A stretch of 64,000 nucleotides of DNA from Verrucomicrobiales bacterium (GTDB lineage Bacteria; Verrucomicrobiota; Verrucomicrobiia; Methylacidiphilales; JAAUTS01): assembly GCA_031256975.1 (NCBI GenBank), contig JAIRPN010000002.1:1-64000 (forward strand), written 5' to 3'. The notes beneath the pieces were generated by a model. It saw only the letters and a program-made list of their open reading frames with translations, ran no database searches and was not told the origin of the DNA. The position numbers and the translations under genes were made by a program. Below are positions 39,689-47,245 of the stretch, piece by piece. Numbering within the stretch: the first letter of the stretch is position 1; each line of letters begins with the position of its first letter.

Positions 39689-40573
39689 ATGCAAATAGAA
39701 TCTTTTAGAGTTTTTCGTGACTTAGTGGAATCACAAAGTTTCAGCAAAGCCGCACAACTCAACGATATCACCCAGTCGGCGGTCAGCCAGCAGATTCGCT
39801 CCATCGAGGAACGCTTCCGTGTGCCGCTGATCGAGCGCAGCAGCAAACGTTTCGCCCTGACCCGCGAAGGCGGCATCATGTATCAGGCCAGCAAGGAAAT
39901 CGTCGCGCAGTTTGATTCCCTGCAGCACCAGTTCAATGAAATGCGCAACATCGTCTCCGGCAATATCCGCATCGCCACGGTGTACAGCATTGGCTTGCAC
40001 GAACTGCCGCCCTACATCAAAAAATTCCTCAAGGAATTCCCCAATGTCAACGTGCACGTCGAATACCGCCGCTCCAACCAGGTTTACGAAGATGTGCAGA
40101 CCGGCACCTCCGATCTGGGCCTGGTGGCTTTCCCGGCGCAGAAGAAAAATCTCAAGACCGAGGCCTTCAAGAAAGACCGTTTGGTGGTCATCGCCGCACC
40201 GACCCATCCGCTGGCCGGCAAAACCGAAATCGACATCACCGAACTGGCTCCTTACAAACTGATCGGCTTCGAACCCGATATCCCGACCCGTCGCGCAGTG
40301 GACAAGATGTTCCGCGAAGCCGGTTATGAACCCAAGCCGGTGATGGAATTCGACAACATTGAAACCGTCAAGCGCGCCGTGGAAATCGACGCCGGTATCT
40401 CAATCGTGCCACATGCCACCATCGAGCAGGAAGCCAAGTCCAAGAGCCTGGCGACCATCGAATTCAAGGGCCAGCCCTACCATCGTCCGCTCGGCATCAT
40501 CTACAAACAGGGCCGCGTCCTGTCGCCCGCGATGAAACGCTTCCTGAAGACCCTGCGCGATCCGCTGGAATAA
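39689..40573 (+). CDS. LysR-family transcriptional regulator
   Basis: A 294-residue regulator. The N-terminal winged helix (MQIESFRVFRDLVESQSFSKAAQLNDITQSAVSQQIRSIEE) is standard, and the effector domain (about 90-290) contains GNIRIATVYSIGLHELPPYIKKFLKEFPNV. The effector is not evident. CysB-like proteins share this layout, but no sulphur genes are adjacent. ATG 39689 gives the canonical start; an in-frame ATG at 39659 precedes it. A terminator follows, and fur begins 96 bases after the stop. Confidence 0.9.
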   Translation: MQIESFRVFRDLVESQSFSKAAQLNDITQSAVSQQIRSIEERFRVPLIERSSKRFALTREGGIMYQASKEIVAQFDSLQHQFNEMRNIVSGNIRIATVYSIGLHELPPYIKKFLKEFPNVNVHVEYRRSNQVYEDVQTGTSDLGLVAFPAQKKNLKTEAFKKDRLVVIAAPTHPLAGKTEIDITELAPYKLIGFEPDIPTRRAVDKMFREAGYEPKPVMEFDNIETVKRAVEIDAGISIVPHATIEQEAKSKSLATIEFKGQPYHRPLGIIYKQGRVLSPAMKRFLKTLRDPLE

Positions 40574-40593
40574 ATAAGCAATTTGCATGATTC

Positions 40594-40630
40594 AAGCCGC
40601 TAGTGGGTGATTCACCATTAGCGGCTTTTT
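40594..40630 (+). terminator. Terminator built from an inverted pair of the dispersed motif
   Basis: AAGCCGCTA (40594-40602) pairs with a right arm ending in TAGCGGCTT (40618-40626), with GTGA/TCAC extending the stem inside and a T-run after. The right arm TTCACCATTAGCGGC is a near-perfect copy of the window's dispersed motif, and the left arm is a near copy in reverse. This reuse of an inverted motif pair as terminator is known for uptake sequences in Neisseria and Haemophilus. Confidence 0.85.
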
Positions 40631-40668
40631 ATTTGGCACTTCAGTATTCGCGTGCTAAAAAGGATGTT

Positions 40669-41145
40669 ATGACCGAACAAGGTATCAAGGAAAAGATCAT
40701 CGGCTTCATGGAGAGCAACGGCCTGCGCATCACCGCGCAACGCCAGGCGATCATCGAAGCCGCCTTCAGTACCGACGAGCACTATACCGCCGAGGAACTG
40801 CTCGAACGCTCCCGCAAGGTCGATCCCTCGGTTTCCCGCGCCACCGTTTACCGTACCCTGCCGGTTTTGGTGCAAACCGGCCTGCTTCGCGAACTCGATC
40901 TGGGCAAAGACCAGATGTATTACGATCCGAATTACGCCAATCACCCCAACCACAACCACATTATCTGCACCGATTGCGACAAAATCGTCGAATTCGAGGA
41001 TTATTGTCTGGATGTGCGTGAGAGCGTGATCGCCAAAAACCTCGGCTTTAACCCGGGTACCGTCAAATTGCGCATCGAAGCCACCTGCGAACAGCTCGCC
41101 AAGACCGGCACCTGTTCACGCCGTGACACGGTTGGCGCCAAATAA
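40669..41145 (+). CDS. fur: Fur-family metal-dependent regulator
   Basis: A 158-residue protein. The winged helix includes MESNGLRITAQRQAIIEAAF and VSRATVYRTLPVLVQTGLL. The metal region has HPNHNHIICTDCDKIVEFED with His and CxxC ligands, and the C-terminus has a second pair in CEQLAKTGTC. Four Cys point to a structural zinc site. It probably represses iron-uptake genes. The same fold includes Zur and PerR, so metal specificity is not certain. ATG 40669 is preceded by AAGGA about 6 bases upstream. Confidence 0.88.
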   Translation: MTEQGIKEKIIGFMESNGLRITAQRQAIIEAAFSTDEHYTAEELLERSRKVDPSVSRATVYRTLPVLVQTGLLRELDLGKDQMYYDPNYANHPNHNHIICTDCDKIVEFEDYCLDVRESVIAKNLGFNPGTVKLRIEATCEQLAKTGTCSRRDTVGAK

Positions 41146-41215
41146 ACCCTGAAAAGCCTTGAAGAAAAAGGTTGACGGTTAGCGCCCCTATGGGCAGTCT
41201 CTTTGGTTCACATTT

Positions 41216-41479
41216 ATGGCATTAGCAGAGAAAAACACCATTATCGCCGGCAATCGCCTGCACGATAAGGACACCGGTTCGGCCGACGTCCAGATCGCGT
41301 TGTTGACCCAGCGTATCAACTATTTAACCGAACATTTGAAGGTCGCGTCGAAGGACCATTCCTCCCGCCGCGGGTTGATCACCATGGTCAGCAAGCGCCG
41401 TCGTCTTCTTGATTACCTGAATCGTACGAACAAAGATCGTTACGAATCCCTGATCAAGAAGCTCAAAATCAGAAAATAA
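41216..41479 (+). CDS. rpsO: 30S ribosomal protein S15
   Basis: An 87-residue ribosomal protein that binds 16S rRNA. The conserved parts are [47 protein letters not shown] and the end [13 protein letters not shown]. It is followed by a long hairpin and then pnp, the order rpsO-pnp found in many bacteria. Confidence 0.98.
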   Translation: MALAEKNTIIAGNRLHDKDTGSADVQIALLTQRINYLTEHLKVASKDHSSRRGLITMVSKRRRLLDYLNRTNKDRYESLIKKLKIRK

Positions 41480-41483
41480 ACCG

Positions 41484-41585
41484 TTAAGGCGAGGTTCAGC
41501 ACGAGAAAGTCACAGAGAACAAAACAGCATTCTCCTGAGAATTTTGTTTTGTACTCTGAACTTTCCGCAGGCTGCCTCGCCTTAA
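41484..41585 (+). promoter_or_regulatory. Long RNA stem-loop between rpsO and pnp
   Basis: TTAAGGCGAGG (41484-41494) pairs with CCTCGCCTTAA (41575-41585). Inside it, CAGAG, ACAAAACA and ATTCTC pair in order with GAGAAT, TTGTTTTGT and CTCTG around a 2-base tip (about 41512-41558). Nearly the whole spacer can therefore fold into one rod. In E. coli the rpsO-pnp spacer contains an RNase III-cut hairpin through which PNPase represses its own mRNA, and this structure is in the same place. Use in autoregulation is inference. Confidence 0.75.
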
Positions 41586-41638
41586 AAGTTTAATCGGGCC
41601 GCAAGGGCCGGGTTAAACACCAATAGAAAGTACAGAAT

Positions 41639-43780
41639 ATGTCAATCCACTCAGTCACGGCGCAAGTTGGCGCCTCCACCATCAAATTCGAAACCGGCAA
41701 AATGGGCAAGCTCGCCGACGGTGCTGTCACCGTCAGCATCGATGAAACGATCGTTTTCGTTTCCGCCGTCAGCGCCACTTCCGTCAAGGAAGGCCAGGAC
41801 TTCTTCCCGCTCACCGTCGATTACCGCGAAAAAGCCGCGGCAGCCGGCCGTTTCCCCGGCGGTTACTTCAAGCGCGAGGGCCGTCCGAGCGAAAAGGAAA
41901 TCCTCACCGCGCGCATGACCGACCGTCCGTTGCGCCCCTTGTTCCCGAAAGGTTATTTCTACGACACCCAGATCATCGCCCTGTTGCTCTCGGCTGACGG
42001 TGTCAATGAACCCGACATCCTCACCATCAACGGCGCTTCCGCCGCATTAATGGTTAGCGATATCCCCTTCGCCGGGCCGGTGGGCGCCGTGCGCGTCGCC
42101 CGCGTTGACGGACAGTTCATCGCCAATCCCGTCCAGGCGCAGATCGAAGTCAGCGATCTCGATCTCGTTTACGCCGGTATTGAAAACGAACCGATCATGA
42201 TCGAAGGTTCCGCATTGCAATTGCCGGAAGAAGAATTCAACAAGGCCCTCGCCTTCGCGCAGGAACAAGTAAACATCATCGTCGCGGCGCAAAAAGAACT
42301 CGCCGCCCAAGCCGGCAAGCAGAAGCGTGAAGCCGCCCTGTTACTGGTGAAGGACGAACTGCTGGAAGTCGCTTACGAAGTCGCCGGCAGCCGCATCGAA
42401 GGCGCCATTTACACCCCGAGCAAAGTCGCCCGTCAAAAAGCGGTCGGCGCGCTGAAGGATGAAGTGAAGGCCGCGATCCTCGCGAAATTCCCGGAAGCCA
42501 CCCCGTTCGAAATCACCCAGGCTTTTGATTACCTGCAAAAGAAGGCCTTCCGCCTGAGCATCCTCGACCGCCAGCAACGTTGTGACGGCCGTGGTATTGA
42601 CCAACTCCGTCCGCTCAGCGGCGAAGTCGGCTTGATCCCGCGCTCGCACGGTTCGGCCCTGTTTGCCCGTGGCGAAACCCAGGCGCTCTGCTACGCGACC
42701 TTGGCTCCGGCTGACGAAGCACAGATCATCGACGCCTACACCGGCGGCGAAGACACCAAGCGTTTCATCCTCCACTACAACTTCCCTCCCTTCAGCGTTG
42801 GCGAAACCGGCCGTACCGGCGGTTTAAACCGTCGTGAAATCGGTCACGGTGCGCTCGCTGAGCGTTCCCTGTTGGCAGTTATTCCCGACGAAAAGAAGTT
42901 CCCCTACGCCATCCGCATCAGCTCCGAAGTCATGGAATCCAACGGTTCCACCTCGATGGCCTCGGTCTGCGGCGGCTGCTTGTCCTTGATGGACGCGGGC
43001 GTGCCGATTACTGATATCGTCGCCGGCATTAGCGTCGGTCTCGTCACCGAATTTGACGAAAACAACACCATGAAACGCCACCTGCTTCTCACCGACATCA
43101 TCGGCAGCGAAGACCACTTCGGCGACATGGACTTCAAACTCTGCGGCACCAAGAGCGGCGTCACCGGCTTCCAGTTGGACCTCAAACTCCCCGGCATCCC
43201 GGTGGAAATGTTGCAACGCGCGGTCGTTCAAGCCGCGAAGGTTCGCCAGGACATTATCAACTTCATGTCCGGCGTCATCTCCCAGCCGCGTGAAAAACTC
43301 TCGCAGTACGCCCCGCGTATCGAAGTGATCAAGATCAACCCCGACAAGATCGGCTTACTGATCGGACCTGGTGGCAAGACCATCAAGGGCATCACTGCGG
43401 AAACCGGCGCTGAAATCAATATCGAGGACGACGGCACTGTGAAGATTTACTGCAACAACGGCGACGGCATGGCCCGCGCATTGGAAATCATCGACGGCAT
43501 GACCGCCGAGATCACCGTGGGCAAAACCTACCGTGGCAAGGTTGTCAGCATCAAGGATTTTGGCGCCTTCGTACAGGTGTTCCCCGGCCAGGACGGCTTG
43601 GTGCACATCTCCGAATTGTCAGAAACCCGCGTGAACAAGACCGAGGACGTCGTCCGCATGGGCGAGGAAGTCTGGGTCAAGTGCATCGGCGTGGACGACA
43701 AGGGTCGTGTCAAGCTCTCCCGCAAGGCTGCCATGCGCGAGCGCGGCGAGTCCGCCCCGGCCACCAAAGCCGGCGAATAA
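41639..43780 (+). CDS. pnp: Polyribonucleotide nucleotidyltransferase (PNPase)
   Basis: A 713-residue 3'-5' exoribonuclease and polymerase. Two RNase PH domains are joined by an all-alpha linker: the first contains [30 protein letters not shown] and the second [31 protein letters not shown] and [17 protein letters not shown] domain ([15 protein letters not shown]) and an S1 domain ([28 protein letters not shown]) follow. All parts are complete. The gene lies after the rpsO-pnp hairpin and its length is normal. Confidence 0.98.
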   Translation: MSIHSVTAQVGASTIKFETGKMGKLADGAVTVSIDETIVFVSAVSATSVKEGQDFFPLTVDYREKAAAAGRFPGGYFKREGRPSEKEILTARMTDRPLRPLFPKGYFYDTQIIALLLSADGVNEPDILTINGASAALMVSDIPFAGPVGAVRVARVDGQFIANPVQAQIEVSDLDLVYAGIENEPIMIEGSALQLPEEEFNKALAFAQEQVNIIVAAQKELAAQAGKQKREAALLLVKDELLEVAYEVAGSRIEGAIYTPSKVARQKAVGALKDEVKAAILAKFPEATPFEITQAFDYLQKKAFRLSILDRQQRCDGRGIDQLRPLSGEVGLIPRSHGSALFARGETQALCYATLAPADEAQIIDAYTGGEDTKRFILHYNFPPFSVGETGRTGGLNRREIGHGALAERSLLAVIPDEKKFPYAIRISSEVMESNGSTSMASVCGGCLSLMDAGVPITDIVAGISVGLVTEFDENNTMKRHLLLTDIIGSEDHFGDMDFKLCGTKSGVTGFQLDLKLPGIPVEMLQRAVVQAAKVRQDIINFMSGVISQPREKLSQYAPRIEVIKINPDKIGLLIGPGGKTIKGITAETGAEINIEDDGTVKIYCNNGDGMARALEIIDGMTAEITVGKTYRGKVVSIKDFGAFVQVFPGQDGLVHISELSETRVNKTEDVVRMGEEVWVKCIGVDDKGRVKLSRKAAMRERGESAPATKAGE

Positions 43781-43865
43781 TTGACAACGCCATGCACTGG
43801 ACAATATTTACTATCCACCGGCCTGTCGCCACATACGGCAGGCCGATAACCAAGGAACAAAACAA

Positions 43866-44342
43866 ATGGCAATAGCAGTTGGAACCAAGGCCCCTGATTT
43901 TACCCTCAAACGTAAGACCGCGGACGGCATTGTTGACATCAAATTAAGTGATAATTTCGGCAAAAAGAACACCGTCATCCTGTTCTTCCCGTTGGCTTTC
44001 ACCGGCGTCTGCACCCAGGAAATGTGCGACATCACCCAGGGGCTTTCCGCCTACGACAACCTGAACGCGCAAGTTTTCGGCATTAGCGTCGACAGCCCCT
44101 TCGCACAGGAAGCCTGGGCGAACAAGGAAAAGATCAGCATCCCCTTGCTCAGCGATTTGAACAAGAAAACCGCCGAAGCCTACGGCACCTTGTTGCACGA
44201 TCTGCTCGGCCTTGGCGCTGTCAGCGCCCGCGCCGCCTTCGTCATCGACAAGGAAGGCGTGGTTCGTTACAGCGAACAAACCCCAACCCCGAAGGACCTG
44301 CCGAATTTCTCGGCAATCCAGACCGTGCTCAAGGGTTTGTAA
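43866..44342 (+). CDS. AhpE-like peroxiredoxin
   Basis: A 158-residue cytoplasmic peroxiredoxin without a signal peptide. [17 protein letters not shown] contains the peroxidatic Cys in the TxxC context, and a second Cys lies four residues later. The end [16 protein letters not shown] is usual for the AhpE/BCP group. It reduces peroxides with a thiol donor. It stands alone between pnp and a terminator. Two motif copies are at 44083 (coding, GISVDS) and 44351, just after the stop. Confidence 0.88.
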   Translation: MAIAVGTKAPDFTLKRKTADGIVDIKLSDNFGKKNTVILFFPLAFTGVCTQEMCDITQGLSAYDNLNAQVFGISVDSPFAQEAWANKEKISIPLLSDLNKKTAEAYGTLLHDLLGLGAVSARAAFVIDKEGVVRYSEQTPTPKDLPNFSAIQTVLKGL

Positions 44343-44370
44343 AAGCCAGACGCTAATAGCAAAATATTTA

Positions 44371-44400
44371 AGGGCAGACTCACAAGGTCTGCCCTTTTTT
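44371..44400 (+). terminator. Terminator after the peroxiredoxin gene
   Basis: AGGGCAGAC (44371-44379) pairs with GTCTGCCCT (44387-44395), with a 7-base loop and a following run of T. Confidence 0.92.
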
Positions 44401-44469
44401 ATTTCACGCAACCCCTAAAGCGGCAACTGCACGCCGTTTCTAAATTCCCTTGCATGGCAAGAGACAAGA

Positions 44470-44527
44470 CGCGGAGTACGCAGAGTTTTATTAAAATTGT
44501 TTTTCAGCATACTCAGCGCCTCTGCGT
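44470..44527. repeat. Imperfect inverted repeat between convergent genes
   Basis: ACGCAGAG (44478-44485) and CTCTGCGT (44520-44527) are inverted across a 34-base loop, with CGCGGAGTA and TACTCAGCGC nearby as a second, imperfect partner set. It precedes the trmB stop on the minus strand and could act as its 3' structure. Confidence 0.45.
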
Positions 44528-44533
44528 GAAATT

Positions 44534-45133
44534 TTAAATCTTCATCCACTGGCAACGATGTGATTGTTTACCTTCGGCTTCAAACTGCTGTTGAAAGTCA
44601 CTCTTGGGGTCATCGCTGGCATCCCATACCCCGATATTCTTCCAACCCGGCGCTGAAGCCCACACGCGGTTCGCCCACTGGAAATATTCCTCATGGTCGG
44701 TGGTAAAGCGAACCACCCCGCCATTAGCGAGCGCCTTGTGCGCCTTGGCCAAAAACTCCAACTGAATCAGCCTGAATTTGAAATGGCGGCGCTTCGGCCA
44801 CGGATCGGGAAACATGATATGGATGACGCTAATAGAGCCGGGCGAACACATATAACCGATGACATACTCCGACTGCAAGCGCAGCGCACGCAGATTGGAC
44901 AAATCCCGTTGTACCGCCCGCTTGGCAATTTTGCTCACGCGCCCCTTCAAACGTTCAATGGCGATAAAATTCTTCTGTGGATTACGTTTGGCATATTCCA
45001 GAATGAAGCCTCCATCGCCTGCGCCAAGTTCGATTTCCACCGGATTGGCATTGCCAAACACTTCCTGCCAGTTAAACACCCTCAACAGATCGTCATTGGC
45101 GATCCAGGGATCAAAGCTTGCCGATTCACTCAT
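44534..45133 (-). CDS. trmB: tRNA (guanine-46-N7)-methyltransferase
   Basis: A 199-residue enzyme that methylates G46 in the variable loop of tRNA. EIELGAGDGGFILEYAKRNPQKNFIAIE is the SAM-binding motif, HIMFPDPWPKRRH is the TrmB signature, and VRFTTDHEEYFQWA is the C-terminal substrate block. ATG 45133 is chosen; the frame is open to TTG 45145. It is divergent from tRNA-Phe. Motif copies at 44724, 44827 and 45165 flank or lie in it. Confidence 0.94.
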   Translation of the reverse strand: MSESASFDPWIANDDLLRVFNWQEVFGNANPVEIELGAGDGGFILEYAKRNPQKNFIAIERLKGRVSKIAKRAVQRDLSNLRALRLQSEYVIGYMCSPGSISVIHIMFPDPWPKRRHFKFRLIQLEFLAKAHKALANGGVVRFTTDHEEYFQWANRVWASAPGWKNIGVWDASDDPKSDFQQQFEAEGKQSHRCQWMKI

Positions 45134-45242
45134 TATCCCAGACAATCTGCCAAAGAAAGCGGCACGCTAACACCAAAAATTTTACGTTTCTCTGCTTTAC
45201 AAAGTGTGAAGAAATCGGCTTAATATCCCCTCACCAATTTAA

Positions 45243-45315
<73 letters not shown>

Positions 45316-45453
45316 CACTTTCCTTATTCTCAAAGCTTCAACGGCATTGCAGTAAATTCATGCCTTATACTTTCCTGAATTCAGTTCCGGAAAAATTCAC
45401 ACAACATCCTCATTACCAAGTAGCTTTTACTATTTATTACTTAATACGAATAT

Positions 45454-45472
45454 ATTCTGCTAGTAAGCAGAT
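45454..45472. promoter_or_regulatory. Upstream copy of a palindromic operator before the ALDH gene
   Basis: ATTCTGCTAGTAAGCAGAT is palindromic (TCTGCT...AGCAGA around a 4-base centre). The same sequence with one base change occurs 135 bases downstream. Pairs of this kind usually bind a dimeric regulator, perhaps by looping. The regulator gene is not obvious nearby. Confidence 0.65.
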
Positions 45473-45588
45473 AATTCACTGAGCATATCGATGACACAAT
45501 TCGTCATACCTCATTAGGAATAATTCCCTTTGTAAATGAATCAAGGCAGTATTTTCGTCATTCTTTTATTATTGATTAATCTAATGAA

Positions 45589-45607
45589 ATTCTGCTAATA
45601 AGCAGAT
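45589..45607. promoter_or_regulatory. Promoter-proximal copy of the palindromic operator
   Basis: ATTCTGCTAATAAGCAGAT, differing from the upstream copy only in the centre, ends 20 bases before the ALDH ATG. Its position over the expected promoter or start region suggests repression. Confidence 0.65.
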
Positions 45608-45627
45608 TAGAAAAGGTTAATCAATAT

Positions 45628-47106
45628 ATGAATATCCAACTCACTCCCAACGTATCGGAATTCTTACACTCACCTGTCCAGCATTTCATCGGCGGGCGAT
45701 TTAAGAAAAGCGCCAGCGAGAAAACTGCAGAGGTTTTGAATCCGTCCAATGGTTCAAGATTAGCCACCATCGCCATGGGCGCCGCAACGGAAGTTGACGA
45801 AGCCGTGACTGCGGCCTGGAAAGCCTTCCCCGCCTGGTCAGGATTGTCCCCCAATGAACGCGCCGCCAAATTACACCGTTTCGCCGAGCAGTTGGAAAAG
45901 CACGCTGCCGATCTCGCCTTGCTCGAATCTCTGGACGTGGGCAAAGCCATTACTGCTGCGGAAGCTTTTGATATTCCGTTCGGCATCGAGGGCCTGCGCT
46001 ACTTTGCTGACCTTTCCACACACTGGCATTACGATGTACCGCTGGCAGTCAAAAATATCGAAGCCCGCACACACCGCGCGCCTTATGGCGTGTGTGGATT
46101 TATCTTCCCGTGGAATTTCCCGTTCACCCTGCTCTTCTGGGGCGTTGCCCCCGCACTGGCCGCAGGCAATACCATCGTCGTCAAACCGTCCGAAGTGACC
46201 CCGTTGAGTTCCATATTTGTCGCTAAACTGGCAGCAGAGGCTGGTATCCCTGACGGGGTGATCAACCTCGTCCTTGGCGACGGGCAATCGGTGGGCGCAG
46301 CGTTGGCGGGTCATCCTAAAATCAAGCGCATGTCCTTCACCGGATCGCCGGAGGTTGGCAAGAAAATCGGCGAGGTATGCGGACGTAATCTGGTTCCCTG
46401 CAAGCTGGAGCTCGGCGGCAAAGGAGCGGCGATTGTTTTCGACGACCTGAACGTGGAAGATGCCGCGAAAAAACTCGCCGGCGCCATCACCTTGAATACC
46501 GGCCAGGTCTGCTGCACCGCCACACGCTGGCTGGTGCATGAAAAAATTTACGATCAATTCGTGGACAAGGCCGCCACCGCTCTTAAGGAAACCAAAATTG
46601 GCGCTGGCCCGGACCGGGAAACCCAAATGGGGCCCCTCGTGAGTGAAGTACAACGCAAGCGGGTGCTGCGTTATGTGGAGGAAGGCGCCAAGCAGGGCGC
46701 CGAGGTTATCCTGCCCGGTGGTACCGCCACTCCGCGTGGCAATGAAAAGGGGTTTTATGTCCAGCCCAGCCTGCTGGCAGGTTCGCCGGAAAACGTCTGC
46801 TACCGCGAGGAAATTTTCGGGCCCAGCGCATTTTTGCTGAAATTTAAGGATGAAAACGAAGCCATCAATCTGGTCAATCGCCTCGATTACGGTCTGGCCA
46901 ACAGCGTGTGGAGCACCGATTTGAAGCGCGCCGCCCGCGTCGCTGAAAAAGTAATCGCCGGTAACAGCTGGATCAACGCCCACAACGTATTCGCCTACGG
47001 GCTGCCTTACGGCGGCATCAATCTGAGCGGGTTTGGCGGCGGCGTGAATAGTCCGGAGACCTTTGCGGATTATTTACGCCCGCAAACCATCGCAAGGCCG
47101 CTTTGA
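45628..47106 (+). CDS. NAD(P)-dependent aldehyde dehydrogenase
   Basis: A 492-residue enzyme with a complete ALDH fold: PWNFPFTLLFWGVAPALAAGNTIVVKPSE (cofactor site), FTGSPEVGKKIGE, KLELGGKGAAIVFDDLN with the general-base Glu, and NTGQVCCTATRW with the catalytic Cys. It oxidises an aldehyde to the acid; betaine-aldehyde-type enzymes are the nearest look-alikes, but the substrate is open. It lies downstream of paired palindromes and before a hairpin, so it is probably regulated as a single unit. Confidence 0.92.
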   Translation: MNIQLTPNVSEFLHSPVQHFIGGRFKKSASEKTAEVLNPSNGSRLATIAMGAATEVDEAVTAAWKAFPAWSGLSPNERAAKLHRFAEQLEKHAADLALLESLDVGKAITAAEAFDIPFGIEGLRYFADLSTHWHYDVPLAVKNIEARTHRAPYGVCGFIFPWNFPFTLLFWGVAPALAAGNTIVVKPSEVTPLSSIFVAKLAAEAGIPDGVINLVLGDGQSVGAALAGHPKIKRMSFTGSPEVGKKIGEVCGRNLVPCKLELGGKGAAIVFDDLNVEDAAKKLAGAITLNTGQVCCTATRWLVHEKIYDQFVDKAATALKETKIGAGPDRETQMGPLVSEVQRKRVLRYVEEGAKQGAEVILPGGTATPRGNEKGFYVQPSLLAGSPENVCYREEIFGPSAFLLKFKDENEAINLVNRLDYGLANSVWSTDLKRAARVAEKVIAGNSWINAHNVFAYGLPYGGINLSGFGGGVNSPETFADYLRPQTIARPL

Positions 47107-47131
47107 TACCGGCAGGCTTGCAGTATTTTGA

Positions 47132-47173
47132 GCTGCGCGGGCTTTTCCTTGCTTTGGAAATTGTTCGCGCAGC
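47132..47173 (+). terminator. Hairpin after the ALDH gene
   Basis: GCTGCGCG (47132-47139) pairs with CGCGCAGC (47166-47173), and TTTCC/GGAAA pairs inside. The T content after the stem is low, so this may act as a 3'-end barrier or a weak terminator. Confidence 0.6.
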
Positions 47174-47245
47174 GGAAATGCGCTATTGAAGATGTTGGTC
47201 ACCGTGAACCAATACAGATTCTTCATGCCGACTTGAGTCCTTACT

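Larger units (their letters stand above)
45316..45627. other. AT-rich spacer between tRNA-Phe and the aldehyde dehydrogenase gene
   Basis: This 312-base stretch is far more AT-rich than its surroundings and has no supported gene. It contains two copies of a palindromic site (listed separately), one near the tRNA end and one 21 bases before the ALDH start. The promoter of ALDH should lie here; no clear -35/-10 pair stands out. Confidence 0.6.

Noticed and set aside
41161..41215. Promoter TTGACG at 41173 for rpsO
   Set aside because: No matching -10 hexamer at a suitable distance; it overlaps a motif copy and may be chance.
45871..46983. A 370-codon frame antisense to the aldehyde dehydrogenase gene
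   Set aside because: Shadow of the ALDH frame; no motif and no promoter or ribosome-binding site seen.
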